From Nitratireductor kimnyeongensis (lineage in GTDB: Bacteria; Pseudomonadota; Alphaproteobacteria; Rhizobiales; Rhizobiaceae): a stretch of DNA of 64,000 bases. Positions 44,872-54,394 of the stretch are shown piece by piece. A model generated the notes under the pieces. That model did no database searches, was not told where the DNA came from, and saw only the letters and a program-made list of their open reading frames with translations. Positions within the stretch are counted from its first letter, which is position 1, and each line of letters opens with the position of its first letter. Where the stretch lies: the NCBI RefSeq assembly GCF_019891395.1, contig NZ_CP078143.1, positions 434,001 to 498,000 on the forward strand. The letters are read 5' to 3'. The translations under genes were made by a program, and so were the position numbers.

Positions 44872-46725
44872 ATGCTTTCAAACAGACACCGAAACTCCAT
44901 CCTGGCCGGAACAGCCGGCCTGCTGCTCGGCTTCTCCGCGCTGACCACGCAGGCTGAGGATTTCGAGCTAGACACTCTGGTCATCACCCCCAGCCGCACG
45001 CCAACGGAGGCAGCGAAAGTGGGCTCCACGGTGGAAATCATCGAGCGCAAGGAAATCGAGGAGCAGTCCCTGCCGCTGGTTCAGGATTATCTTAATCAAT
45101 TGCCTGGTCTCAATCTCTCCCCGAATGGCGGTCCGGGCAACACCACCACGCTGATCATGCGCGGCCTCCGCGGGCAGTATGTAAAGACCCTCTTCGAGGG
45201 CATCGAAATTTCGGAGGTTACGGGCCCGACCGTGCAATCCGCCTACGGTCATATCCTCTCCGGCAGTATCGGTCGGATCGAGGTTTTGAAAGGCCCACAG
45301 AGCACGCTCTATGGCTCCGATGCGATGGCCGGCGTGGTCAATCTCTCGACACTTGGCGGCATTCCGCAGGGCATCGAACACGGCATTCATGTCGAAGGCG
45401 GGTCGCGCAAAACCGGCTTTGGCAACTACACGCTGACGGGCGGTTTCGACCGCGGCGAGTTTGGCCTTTCTCTATCTGGCTTCACCACCGATGGCTTTTC
45501 AATGGCATCATCCGGTGTTGAAGATGATGGGTACACCAATCTGACCGGGACATTCAGCGGCCGATACGAGATCAGCGACGATCTAGCCGTTTTCGCCAGC
45601 GGGCTTTTGTTGAATGGTTCAACGGAGACGGATGATGGGTATCCCATCGCTGACAGCCCGGCGAATAGCACGTTTCGACAGGCTGCCGGGCGGGTTGGTG
45701 CCGAATTCTCTCTGTTTGACGGTCAATTGAACAACACGGTTTCGGCGCAGATATCCGATACTGCCCGCGAAAGCACCAGCGGCTTCGGTTCCACCTCAAC
45801 CTTTGACGGATTGCGCTACAAGCTGGATTATCTCGGTTCTCTGGAAATCTCTCCCGAATTGACGCTGAACTTCGGCGCTGATTGGGAGCGTCAGACCGCC
45901 CTTACCGCAAGTGTCGATAAAAGCGTTTCGATGGGTGGCGGCTGGATCGACGCGATCTACAGCCCGTTTGACGCGCTGACTTTGACAGCGGGCCTCCGAC
46001 ACGACGAACACAGCACCTTCGGCGGACACACATCCTGGCGCACCACCGGGTCCTATGAATTTGCCAGCACCGGAACACGTTTCCACTCGTCGGTCGGAAC
46101 GGGCTATCGCGCGCCGAGCCTCTATGAGCTCTACGCACCGTTCTATGGCAATATCGACCTGAAGCCTGAATCCAGCATCGGCTTTGACATTGGTGTCGAA
46201 CAGCGTTTTCTGGATGACAGGCTCGTCGCCGACCTCACCTTCTTCATGATCGATGTCGATAACTTTATTGGCTACGATCCCGTTACCTTCCAGAACATCC
46301 AGACGGACGGCGTGGTGAAAACGCGCGGCGTTGAGGCGTCTTTTGCCATTGCGGCGACCGACTGGCTCGACCTGCATGGCGCTTACACCTACACGAAAGC
46401 AACACAGACTGACGGACTGCGGGAAGTCCGAATCCCGAAGCACGACATCGCCCTCGGCGCCACGATCCGTCCGGCCGAACGCTGGGAAATCGGAGCGACA
46501 GCGAAAATCGCTCTCGATACGGTGGACGGTTATGTCGACGGCCCGCGCTCGGAGCTTAATGATTACGTTCTTCTGAACGCGAAAATCGCCTACAAACCGA
46601 ACAAAAACACGGAGCTCTATCTGCGAGGCGAAAACCTGCTCGATCAGAACTACGAAGTCGTTCAGGGTTACGGCACACCCGGCTTCGGCGTCTTCGCCGG
46701 ATTCCGTGCAAAGTTCGCTCCCTGA
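44872..46725 (+). CDS. btuB: TonB-dependent vitamin B12 outer-membrane receptor
   Basis: A 617-residue receptor with a signal peptide (HRNSILAGTAGLLLGFSALTTQAED), a TonB-box region (ELDTLVITPSRTPTEAAKVGS) and a plug domain (LPLVQDYLNQLPGLNLSPNG ... GSIGRIEVLKGPQSTLYGSDAMAG). A 22-strand barrel follows, ending in the aromatic signature GVFAGFRAKFAP. It sits behind a cobalamin riboswitch and its stop overlaps btuF by one base. Confidence 0.93.
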   Translation: MLSNRHRNSILAGTAGLLLGFSALTTQAEDFELDTLVITPSRTPTEAAKVGSTVEIIERKEIEEQSLPLVQDYLNQLPGLNLSPNGGPGNTTTLIMRGLRGQYVKTLFEGIEISEVTGPTVQSAYGHILSGSIGRIEVLKGPQSTLYGSDAMAGVVNLSTLGGIPQGIEHGIHVEGGSRKTGFGNYTLTGGFDRGEFGLSLSGFTTDGFSMASSGVEDDGYTNLTGTFSGRYEISDDLAVFASGLLLNGSTETDDGYPIADSPANSTFRQAAGRVGAEFSLFDGQLNNTVSAQISDTARESTSGFGSTSTFDGLRYKLDYLGSLEISPELTLNFGADWERQTALTASVDKSVSMGGGWIDAIYSPFDALTLTAGLRHDEHSTFGGHTSWRTTGSYEFASTGTRFHSSVGTGYRAPSLYELYAPFYGNIDLKPESSIGFDIGVEQRFLDDRLVADLTFFMIDVDNFIGYDPVTFQNIQTDGVVKTRGVEASFAIAATDWLDLHGAYTYTKATQTDGLREVRIPKHDIALGATIRPAERWEIGATAKIALDTVDGYVDGPRSELNDYVLLNAKIAYKPNKNTELYLRGENLLDQNYEVVQGYGTPGFGVFAGFRAKFAP

Positions 46726-47594
46726 TGCTGAAGCGCCGGAAACGTCTCCCCCGCCTTTCCGGCCTCGTACTTTTGGTCGGCGCACTGCTTGTCGTGCCGG
46801 TCTCCGCCTCGCCAAAACGTGTCATGTCGCTCAATCTGTGCACTGACCAGCTTGCCATGACATTGGCAGAACCGGATCAGCTTGTTTCTGTCTCCTTCCT
46901 TGCGCGCGAGCCGAGCCTTTCCATGCTGCATGAGAAAGCGCAAAGATACCCGGTCAATCACGGGCTTGCAGAAGAAGTGTTTCTGGAAAATCCCGACCTG
47001 ATCGTCACCGGCACTTACTCATTGCACAACACCACCGCGATGCTGAAACGTCTCGGCTTTCATGTCGAGGAATTTTCCTTCGCGCAAACACTTGAAACCA
47101 TTCCCGGTGAAGTCCGGCGCATGGGAGCACTCATCGGGCAAGAAAAAAGAGCTGAAACCATAGCAGACGATTTTACCCGCGAGCTCGAAGCGATTGCCGC
47201 CGGCCAATGCGGCAAAGCCCCGACCATGATCGCCTATGACCAGAACGGCATCGCCTCTGGACGCGGTACGCTGGCCGATTCCGTTATCCGGGCTGCCGGC
47301 TTTGCCAATCTTGCCGCGGAGATGGATATCGTCGGCGTTGCCCCCTTCCCACTGGAGCAGGTAATCACCGCCCAACCTGATGTCATAAACGTCAACGTGG
47401 GACACACGGCACCGACGCTCGGCGAATATGTGCCACGCCATCCCGCAATTGCGGCTCTCCCGGATACGCGCATCGGCGCATTCGTACCGGAGGGTTCGCT
47501 ATCCTGCGGCACACCCTCGGTTATAGAAGCCGTCAGGGCACTGGTAGCACTTCGTGCCGAGATCGCCCCCTGCCCCGGGAGCGCCACACAATGA
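46725..47594 (+). CDS. btuF: Cobalamin ABC transporter binding protein BtuF
   Basis: A 289-residue periplasmic class III binding protein with a signal peptide (LSGLVLLVGALLVVPVSASP). Core: KRVMSLNLCTDQLAMTLAEPDQLVSV, ENPDLIVTGTYSLHN, and GVAPFPLEQVITAQPDVINV. The ATG overlaps the btuB stop (TGATG-type). Carries B12 from BtuB to BtuCD. Confidence 0.88.
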   Translation: MLKRRKRLPRLSGLVLLVGALLVVPVSASPKRVMSLNLCTDQLAMTLAEPDQLVSVSFLAREPSLSMLHEKAQRYPVNHGLAEEVFLENPDLIVTGTYSLHNTTAMLKRLGFHVEEFSFAQTLETIPGEVRRMGALIGQEKRAETIADDFTRELEAIAAGQCGKAPTMIAYDQNGIASGRGTLADSVIRAAGFANLAAEMDIVGVAPFPLEQVITAQPDVINVNVGHTAPTLGEYVPRHPAIAALPDTRIGAFVPEGSLSCGTPSVIEAVRALVALRAEIAPCPGSATQ

Positions 47595-48571
47595 AGCTTT
47601 CAATTTCACTGACGACCCTTGCTCTCGCTCTCTTCGCCTTGTCGCTGTTGGTCGGCCCCGCTGAGCTGTCCATTGGAGACAGCATTGCCGGCCTTTTTGC
47701 CGGCGGTGGAGAGGCAACGGGCATCATAATGCGCGAAATCCGCCTGCCACGCGCCCTGCTCGGTCTCGCCATCGGCATGTCACTGGGGCTATCCGGCGCG
47801 GTCTTGCAAGGGTTTCTGCGCAATCCGCTGGCGGAACCCGGCGTGATCGGCGTGTCCTCTATGGCAGCGCTAGGAGCGGTGCTGGTGTTTTACTCGGGCC
47901 TCGCCGGAAGCTCGCTCTACGCCCTGCCCGCCGGCGCGCTGTTCGGCGCACTCCTCGCAGTTCTCATCCTGCTTGCGATCGCCGCGCGCCAAGGGTCGAC
48001 GCTGACTCTCATTCTGGCAGGCGTTGCGCTTTCGAGCCTCGCGGGAGCGCTGACCTCGCTTGTTCTCAACCTGTCGCCCAACCCCTTTGCCTCCTACGAG
48101 ATGATCTTCTGGCTTCTTGGGTCTCTCAAGGACCGTTCCATGGAGTTTGTTGTCATCGCCTTGCCGCTGATGGCTGTGGGCTGGTTCCTGATCGCGCTGT
48201 CAGCCCGCGCCATCGATGCGCTCTCACTGGGCGAGGAAGCGGCCTCCAGCCTCGGCATTGACATGGCGCGCGCACGCTTCATGATCGTCACCGGTGTCGC
48301 GCTCTCCGTCGGTGCGGCCACGGCGGTGAGCGGCACGATCGGCTTCATCGGCCTGGTCGTTCCGCACCTGATCCGACCGCTCACCAATCGAATGCCAAGC
48401 AGCCTTCTTTTACCCGCTGGTCTGGGTGGCGCCTCACTTCTTCTCGCCGCGGACATCGCCGCGCGGATCATCTTGCCTGCCGGCGAGCTGAATGTCGGTG
48501 TTCTGACAGCGTTGATCGGCGCGCCCTTTTTCCTTTGGCTCGTCGTTCGCGCCCGCCGGGAGATGCTGTGA
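47591..48571 (+). CDS. btuC: FecCD-family cobalamin permease BtuC
   Basis: A 326-residue permease with about ten membrane segments. Family motifs: IRLPRALLGLAIGMSLGLSGAVLQGFLRNPLAEPGVIG and GTIGFIGLVVPHLIRPLT. Overlaps btuF by 4 bp (ATGA). The next gene overlaps its stop. Confidence 0.92.
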   Translation: MKLSISLTTLALALFALSLLVGPAELSIGDSIAGLFAGGGEATGIIMREIRLPRALLGLAIGMSLGLSGAVLQGFLRNPLAEPGVIGVSSMAALGAVLVFYSGLAGSSLYALPAGALFGALLAVLILLAIAARQGSTLTLILAGVALSSLAGALTSLVLNLSPNPFASYEMIFWLLGSLKDRSMEFVVIALPLMAVGWFLIALSARAIDALSLGEEAASSLGIDMARARFMIVTGVALSVGAATAVSGTIGFIGLVVPHLIRPLTNRMPSSLLLPAGLGGASLLLAADIAARIILPAGELNVGVLTALIGAPFFLWLVVRARREML

Positions 48572-49356
48572 TGGACATTCACGTAAAAGATTTGAACGTG
48601 GCGCTCAGAAACAGACAGGTCCTCGATGCCATCAGTTTTGACATTGAACCTGGGCAGGTGATCGGTCTACTCGGACCGAATGGCGCCGGTAAATCCACGC
48701 TCATGCGCGCTCTCAACCGGCACATCGCGGCCGTCGGCACCATGCGTCTTGGCGAACACGATCTTGCAACCATCGGCCCTGCGGCGCGCGCCCGACTCAT
48801 CGCCTACCTGCCGCAGCAGAGAACCATCGGCTGGCGTCTTCCCGTGCGCGATCTCGTGGCACTCGGACGTCTGCCATGGCGCGCTTTCGGCCAGCGCCCG
48901 AACGCCCGGGACGAAGCCGCTATCGCCCGCGCCATGACGATGGCAGATATTGCATCCCTTGCCCATCGGGTCGCCACCGAACTTTCCGGCGGCGAGCAGG
49001 CCCGAGTCCTGATGGCGCGTGCAATCGCGCAGGACACACCGCTCCTCATGGCCGATGAGCCAGCCTCCGGTCTTGATGTAGCGCACCAGATCACGCTGAT
49101 GCAATCGCTGAAACGGCTCGCTGTCGAGGGAAGAACCGTGCTGGTTTCACTCCACGATCTGACACTGGCCGCCCGCTGGTGTGACAAGGTCATGCTTCTC
49201 GACGAAGGAAGGCTGGCGGCACTCGGAGGCCCGGAAACCGTGCTCTCAGATGAAAACCTTGCGATGATTTATGGCGTAACAGCCCATCGCGCACAGGACG
49301 ATCAGGGCTTGATCATCGCGCCAACTGGACTCAAAAAGGTTTCTACGGCCAGCTAA
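48571..49356 (+). CDS. btuD: Cobalamin transporter ATPase BtuD
   Basis: A 261-residue FecE/BtuD-type ATPase: GLLGPNGAGKSTLMRAL, LSGGEQARVLMARAIAQ, LLMADEPASGLDVAH and an H-loop in VLVSLHDLTLAARW. The ATG overlaps the btuC stop (TGATG). Its 3' end overlaps the convergent subtilase gene by 4 bp, so no intergenic terminator is present. Confidence 0.93.
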   Translation: MDIHVKDLNVALRNRQVLDAISFDIEPGQVIGLLGPNGAGKSTLMRALNRHIAAVGTMRLGEHDLATIGPAARARLIAYLPQQRTIGWRLPVRDLVALGRLPWRAFGQRPNARDEAAIARAMTMADIASLAHRVATELSGGEQARVLMARAIAQDTPLLMADEPASGLDVAHQITLMQSLKRLAVEGRTVLVSLHDLTLAARWCDKVMLLDEGRLAALGGPETVLSDENLAMIYGVTAHRAQDDQGLIIAPTGLKKVSTAS

Positions 49357-50756
49357 TTGGCCGTGCGTCCTTGCATCGCCGCCCGCGCGTTCAGCAGTCC
49401 ATCGCCGAAATCATCATCGCGTCCCGGTGTGCCCAAGTCCACCGCCGTCGTCCGCAACAGTTGCGCAAGCAACTTTGGTTCGGCGTCCTCGCCGGCATGA
49501 ATTAGATTGGCAATCGCACCTGAGACGATTGCAGCGGCAAAAGATGTGCCCGTGACGACATCCATGCCACCGGGAATAGGCGCTACCACGTTCACACCCG
49601 GCGCGGAAAGATCAATATAGCGACCGCGATTGGCCTTGCCCAGCACCTGGTCGTGCACATCCGTCGCCGTTACGGCGATCACGCCATCATAGGCCGCAGG
49701 ATAACCGAAAGGTGCGCCCGGTCCATTGTTCCCGGCAGCGGCAACAAGCACGACACCCCGCGCCATCGCATTGCGGCAGGCCGACAAGAAAAGCGGGTTC
49801 TCCGGCCCGACAAAGCTCATATTCACGATTTGCGCGCCCTCTTCTACCGCCCAGTCGAGCGCGGCCAGAAGCACATTCGTGCTGGAGACACCACCCTCGA
49901 AAGCCCGTGCATGAAGTAGCCGCACGCCAGGCGCCATGCCGCGAAACAGGCCATCCCCGGCAATCAGGCCGGAAATGGACGTGCCATGCTCCCGGTCTTT
50001 CACCTCCATGTCGGGGAGCGCGTCAAACACGCTTGCCACACGGCCGACAAGGGCCGGATGCGCCTCGTCCAGCGCCGTATCTACCACGGCCACGCTTACA
50101 TTCTCGCCGCTCACCGCACCGGCATCGAGTGCGATCCGTTCGAACGCGTAATTGACGACGCCTGCCGCCTGCTGAAGCTGAAACACATGGTTCGGCACAC
50201 GATCTGCCAGCCGGCCGTCACCCTCGAGCTGCGCAAGCACGAAGGCTACCGGACGCCCGTCAGGAATGGCAAACTGGGCTATTGTGCGCCCCAGCAAGGC
50301 CGAACCACGGGCCGAGCGCAATTCCAGGCCAAACTGCGCGGCAATGGCAGCAGCCACATCCTCATCACCATCGAAGGTGACAAGAACTTCATCTGGAACG
50401 AACGTACCGGAGATCGCGCGCTGCGGCGCCACGGGTCTGGCATTGGCGCCCGCGCTCCCTATCGTGGTCGCCGGGGTGACTGCTGTGGCACCGTTTCCTG
50501 CCGCGCTGCCATCCCCCGCCGAAGATACATCACCGGGAGCCGCAGGCTGGGCCAGCGTACCGGCGTCCTCGCCAGGGCCAAACAGCTCTGCCAGCATCTG
50601 AGGCAGAAAGACCACATTGCGCTCGCTGGCATTCAGTCGCGGCTGCTCTTCAGCATCAGTAATCTGAGCGAGGTCAGGAGACTGCGCATATGCCGGAACC
50701 GCGATCTCAATGGAGAGTGCGAGCCCGGCCACCATGCATGCAAAAAGCCTATTCAT
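49353..50756 (-). CDS. Secreted S8 subtilisin-like serine protease
   Basis: A 467-residue protease with a signal peptide (ending VPAYAQ, about residue 25) and an Ala/Gly-rich linker to about residue 110. The propeptide-like region is VPDEVLVTFDGDEDVAAAIAAQFGLEL. The S8 triad is Asp in SVAVVDTALDEAH, His in DREHGTSISGLI and Ser in VTGTSFAAAIVSG, with oxyanion Asn in AAAGNNGPGAP. Transcribed after the anti-sigma gene with an 8-bp overlap. This protease/anti-sigma/ECF order suggests either a regulated surface protease or a role in anti-sigma cleavage; both are inferences. Confidence 0.9.
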   Translation of the reverse strand: MNRLFACMVAGLALSIEIAVPAYAQSPDLAQITDAEEQPRLNASERNVVFLPQMLAELFGPGEDAGTLAQPAAPGDVSSAGDGSAAGNGATAVTPATTIGSAGANARPVAPQRAISGTFVPDEVLVTFDGDEDVAAAIAAQFGLELRSARGSALLGRTIAQFAIPDGRPVAFVLAQLEGDGRLADRVPNHVFQLQQAAGVVNYAFERIALDAGAVSGENVSVAVVDTALDEAHPALVGRVASVFDALPDMEVKDREHGTSISGLIAGDGLFRGMAPGVRLLHARAFEGGVSSTNVLLAALDWAVEEGAQIVNMSFVGPENPLFLSACRNAMARGVVLVAAAGNNGPGAPFGYPAAYDGVIAVTATDVHDQVLGKANRGRYIDLSAPGVNVVAPIPGGMDVVTGTSFAAAIVSGAIANLIHAGEDAEPKLLAQLLRTTAVDLGTPGRDDDFGDGLLNARAAMQGRTAN

Positions 50757-51405
50757 TGCCTGGTCTGCGCCCCGTCACCACGGTTTCCACCAATTCAGCC
50801 TGTTCGAGCTCATTAACGATGCGATCATACTGTTCTACCGTTTCGACAGGAACGACCACACGGTAAAGACCGCCCGGAAGTGGCCCGGCGGCAATCTCAA
50901 CCCCGCTTTCTTCCAGCAGTGCCGAGACATGAGCGATGGAGGCATGCGAGGAAAAAGTGACGAAGAGAAAAGGCACATTCTCACGCTCTGCGCCCGCCAC
51001 GGAATATTGCTCGGTCTGTGAGAGGTTGAACCAGAATGTCTGCCCGAGCAATATCGCGAAGGCCAGCCCGGCAGCCACCCAAGCGGCCTGAACGGGGAGC
51101 GATGGGAGGAAGGTAGCCAGCCTTTCCCGCAACGAAAGTTTGGCGATCCGTTCGGGACCGGCCTCCTCGGTGAGCGCCTTGGAAAACCGCGCCAGTGCGT
51201 CCTCCGGCGGGAGGATCGCCTCATTGTCGGCAAGCGTGGCCGAATATTCACCCTCCGCCTCTGCCAGCGAGGCCATGGCCTCGGGATCGGATGCAAGCCA
51301 CTCCTCGACCTCGCGCAACTCAGCACCCGAAAGCGTTCCGTTTAGAAAGAACGGCAGCAGCGCTTCCAGCCGGTCACGGCGGTTTGATTGCGCGTTTTCG
51401 TTCAT
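50749..51405 (-). CDS. Membrane-anchored anti-sigma factor
   Basis: A 218-residue protein. The N-terminal cytoplasmic part (RLEALLPFFLNGTLSGAELREVEEWL) looks like an anti-sigma domain without the zinc-binding His-Cys-Cys. One membrane segment follows at about 108-130 (AAWVAAGLAFAILLGQTFWF), then a periplasmic domain (VPFLFVTFSSHASIAHVSALLEESG). Overlaps the sigma gene by 4 bp (ATGA) upstream and the subtilase gene downstream, so all three are coupled. Confidence 0.85.
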   Translation of the reverse strand: MNENAQSNRRDRLEALLPFFLNGTLSGAELREVEEWLASDPEAMASLAEAEGEYSATLADNEAILPPEDALARFSKALTEEAGPERIAKLSLRERLATFLPSLPVQAAWVAAGLAFAILLGQTFWFNLSQTEQYSVAGAERENVPFLFVTFSSHASIAHVSALLEESGVEIAAGPLPGGLYRVVVPVETVEQYDRIVNELEQAELVETVVTGRRPGNE

Positions 51406-51971
51406 GGCCAGCCTCGGTCATATCCGGCCGCCTGCAAGGCTTCTCCAAGCTTCTTGCGGGCGTAAAACATTCTGGTTTTTACGGTGGCGATGGGCACGGA
51501 AAGGATTTCGCCGATCTCGGTTACCGACTTGCCGTGATAGTAGGCCAGGTCGACCACCATGCGATGTTCTTCCGACAAGGCATTCACGAACGCGCGCAGC
51601 GCCGCCGCCTTGTCATCTTTCATTGTGGTTACCTCGGGGGTGTCGGCGCTGTCTTCAATCGCCTCGGCCTGTCCTTCCTCCAGCGCACTCTCCCGGCGCT
51701 TGCGCAATGCCGAAAGCGCCTTGAAGCGGGCGATACCGAGCAACCAGGTGGAGACTTGAGAGCGCGCTTCGAAGCGCGGCGCCTGACGCCACACCTCCAG
51801 AAACACTTCGTTCGCAATCTCGTCTGCCATCGTTTCCGATCCCGTCTGGCGCATCACGAAACGAAAGACCCGTCCGTGATGCCGCATGAACAAGAGCCGG
51901 AGCGCTGCCCTGTCGCCACGCGCCGTTCTGGCCATGAGTGCTGCATCGGATGTCCGATCAGCACCACTCAT
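51402..51971 (-). CDS. ECF-subfamily RNA polymerase sigma factor
   Basis: A 189-residue sigma-70 family ECF factor. Region 2 includes LLFMRHHGRVFRFVMRQTGS and SQVSTWLLGIARFKALSALRKR. Region 4 is SEEHRMVVDLAYYHGKSVTEIGEILSVPIATVKTRMFYARKKL. First gene of the sigma-anti-sigma-protease unit. An AAGG lies near the ATG, and a promoter-like element is 20-46 bp upstream. Confidence 0.93.
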   Translation of the reverse strand: MSGADRTSDAALMARTARGDRAALRLLFMRHHGRVFRFVMRQTGSETMADEIANEVFLEVWRQAPRFEARSQVSTWLLGIARFKALSALRKRRESALEEGQAEAIEDSADTPEVTTMKDDKAAALRAFVNALSEEHRMVVDLAYYHGKSVTEIGEILSVPIATVKTRMFYARKKLGEALQAAGYDRGWP

Positions 51972-51990
51972 GACCGGCCCTTCGACAATG

Positions 51991-52017
51991 TGTCGCGCGA
52001 CGGGACGTTTCGGTTCA
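51991..52017 (-). promoter_or_regulatory. Candidate ECF promoter before the sigma gene
   Basis: On the minus strand: TGAACC, 17 bases, GACA. The same hexamer-17-tetramer pattern occurs on the plus strand at 52110. An autoregulated ECF promoter would sit exactly here, with a short leader before the ATG at 51971. Assigned by comparison of only two sites. Confidence 0.4.
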
Positions 52018-52109
52018 TCGCTTCCCCCAGTTTCTGAAAAGCTAATTCATTTGACGGTCGGTGGAAACAGAATTGCCTTCCTCTACCGACTTTATAGCGC
52101 ACATCAGTG

Positions 52110-52136
52110 TGAACCTTTTCACAGCCCCGTCAGACA
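52110..52136 (+). promoter_or_regulatory. Candidate ECF promoter toward the secreted proteins
   Basis: TGAACC, 17 bases, GACA, pointing at the secreted-protein genes from 52396 on and matching the divergent site at 51991-52017. The rest of the 424-bp gap 51972-52395 includes an open frame continuous with the next gene (ATG at 52183 with AAAGGAG) whose codon use (TTA, AGG, GGA, ACA) looks non-coding. Confidence 0.4.
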
Positions 52137-52395
52137 AACCCTGCAGGGTACGCATGGTGCGCACCCGGAAAGGAGTGTTCTGATGACACGGCATATCGAC
52201 TGCAAACGGTCGTTCAAGCCGCCGCGGCGCATGGCTGGGGCGGCTTTATTGACCTTGCGTAAGCCGAGGCGTACGCTCTGCCATGACGGGGTTGAAATGA
52301 ACCTCGCTTCGGGGGGATACACCGGAACAAGGGGAACAGGGCTCGAGAAAGATGCCCATCCGGCGACCTTCCGAAACGGCTTCGGGAGGCACGTT

Positions 52396-54384
52396 ATGGG
52401 GCATAACCGGCAGTTCCCGGCACGGTGCGAAGAAAACGCACATGCGCGTTCTGGCAGAATCGCCAAACGCATTCTTAAAAGCACCGCCATAGCGCTCGCA
52501 ATCATGGCGGGCTTTTCAGCACATGCGCCAGCGCGCGCGCAGGAAAACGCGATCATCCAGCCGGGTTTCATGGCCGTGACAGGGTTCCCCGGCACCCTCA
52601 TCCCCGGTTTCGAGGAAGGGCTCTTGCCCGGTGTCGACCCGGTGGACGAAACCTTCATCGACACCGAGAGTGCCTCGCTGCGCATCTTCGACATGACCTG
52701 GCTCGGCGCACCACCCAGCGGGCAGGTGGTCTTTACGCCACCGCCCTTCGAAGTGCCGACCTCCGAAATCGGCCAGGTGTTCGGCCTTGCCTATGATGAC
52801 GGCAAGCGCGAAGAGACCATGGCCATCGTGCCGAACCTCTATGCCGCGGCCACGTCCCTGCACGGCCTCCAGATCGTCACTGAAGATGAAGACGAGGACG
52901 GGAGGCCCGAACGGCAGCGCCGTGGCAAAGCCGGGGCACGCTTTATGGACGGTCAGTTTGGCGAGAAGAATGGCGGCGGGCCCGGTTCGATCTGGAAAAT
53001 CGACGGTGTCACCGGTGCCGTGACCCTGTTTGCCAATATCGACATGAACAGCGGACCCGGCATCGGCAATATCGCGTTTGACCGGTTACACCGCCAGTTC
53101 TTCGCTTCCGATCTGGACAGCGGCCTCATTCACCGCATCGATATCGACGGCAATCTCATCGACACGTTCGATCATGGTGTCGACGGCAGGCCGGCACGCG
53201 GGCTCGATCCCGTGGGCGACGATGGCGCCGTGATGGACATACAGGGTGCTGCTTTCGACGCGGAAGAGCCCAAAAGCTGGGGCTACACGCAGGAAGAGCG
53301 TCGCGTCCATGGCCTCGCCATGCATGGCGGACGCCTCTACTACGCAGTCGGTGAGGAAGCGGAAATCTGGTCCGTGGGCATCGCCCGCGACGGCACCTTC
53401 GCCGGCGACCCGCGCTGGGAGTTGACGGTGGAAGCGGACGAAGACCTTCCGGTCACCGACATCGCCTTCGACACGCGCGGCTTCATGTACCTTGCCCAGC
53501 GGGGCGAGGTCGAAAACCGCTATGACTACTCAAGCTTCGCTGACAGCGGCGAGGCGTCGGTGCTGCGCTACTGGCGCGAAAGCCCCGACGATCCCGAAAC
53601 CGAAAGCATCTGGGTGCCGGCACCTCAGGAATATGCAGTCGGTTTTCCCGAACCATACCGACAGGGAGCCGGCGGCATCGACCTGCAATATGGCTATGAC
53701 GCCGAAGGCTTCTTCAATCGCAATGCCTGCGCCGCCACGCTGGTCAAAACCGGCGACAGTCTGCGCGACAACCCCGCCCTTGAAGACCAGCTCATCGAAG
53801 GCGGGCCGCTTGCCGTTCATGGCGCACAGCTTACGAGAAGCACGCTCGTGCGGCCAAAAAACGAACCGCCCTTCGGCTCGTGGTTTGCCGATTACGACGG
53901 TTTCTTCGAAGACCCCGAGGTCAAGGGGCATGTCGGCGACGTGGAGGTCTGGCGTCCCTGTGAGGGCCGCACCGGCTACTACGAGCCTATCCCCTATCCG
54001 GGCGACATTCCCGTCCCCGGCTGGCCGCCCGGCTTCCGGCCGCCCAACGATCTCCCGCCCTGTATCGAGCTAGAGACGGCAACGTATTTCTGTACGCCCG
54101 CAGGGCTCGAAGCCGATCTCTATATCCATGACCGCGCCGGCATCGGTGGCGATTCGCTGTCTGCGAAATCACTCACGCCCGGCGTAGGCGTTTCCCCGTC
54201 CAAGCAGACGGTCCCCGGTCTGGCCACGCCGTTCACACTCGGCATCAACGGCCACATCCCTGGCGAAACCGTCGATCTCGGCCTGTGCTTCTATAAGAAG
54301 TCCGACGCCGAGGCGGGTGGCTACTTCCCCTGTTGCAAGGTGACGTTGCCGCTTGAAACGCCGCTTGAATCCTGTGCGCCGTGA
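52396..54384 (+). CDS. Secreted propeller-like protein with C-terminal Cys module
   Basis: A 662-residue exported protein. The signal peptide is long, with core STAIALAIMAGFSAHAPARAQ ending near residue 49. The middle (about 180-400) reads as a beta-propeller of the NHL/SMP-30 kind: GSIWKIDGVTGAVTLFANID, FFASDLDSGLIHRIDIDGNL, VTDIAFDTRGFMYLAQRG. The last 106 residues (CIELETATYFCTPAG ... GYFPCCKVTLPLE) are a Cys module also present in the next gene's product. I chose the ATG with GGGAGG 6 bases before; ATG 52183 with AAAGGAG is the alternative and would add 71 residues before the signal. Function unknown; surface or periplasmic. Confidence 0.75.
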   Translation: MGHNRQFPARCEENAHARSGRIAKRILKSTAIALAIMAGFSAHAPARAQENAIIQPGFMAVTGFPGTLIPGFEEGLLPGVDPVDETFIDTESASLRIFDMTWLGAPPSGQVVFTPPPFEVPTSEIGQVFGLAYDDGKREETMAIVPNLYAAATSLHGLQIVTEDEDEDGRPERQRRGKAGARFMDGQFGEKNGGGPGSIWKIDGVTGAVTLFANIDMNSGPGIGNIAFDRLHRQFFASDLDSGLIHRIDIDGNLIDTFDHGVDGRPARGLDPVGDDGAVMDIQGAAFDAEEPKSWGYTQEERRVHGLAMHGGRLYYAVGEEAEIWSVGIARDGTFAGDPRWELTVEADEDLPVTDIAFDTRGFMYLAQRGEVENRYDYSSFADSGEASVLRYWRESPDDPETESIWVPAPQEYAVGFPEPYRQGAGGIDLQYGYDAEGFFNRNACAATLVKTGDSLRDNPALEDQLIEGGPLAVHGAQLTRSTLVRPKNEPPFGSWFADYDGFFEDPEVKGHVGDVEVWRPCEGRTGYYEPIPYPGDIPVPGWPPGFRPPNDLPPCIELETATYFCTPAGLEADLYIHDRAGIGGDSLSAKSLTPGVGVSPSKQTVPGLATPFTLGINGHIPGETVDLGLCFYKKSDAEAGGYFPCCKVTLPLETPLESCAP

Positions 54385-54394
54385 GGAGGGAGAG

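Noticed and set aside
52183..52395. N-terminal extension of the secreted propeller-like protein
   Set aside because: Although ATG 52183 has a good ribosome site, codon use up to 52395 looks non-coding and the extension would precede the signal peptide. Kept as an alternative only.
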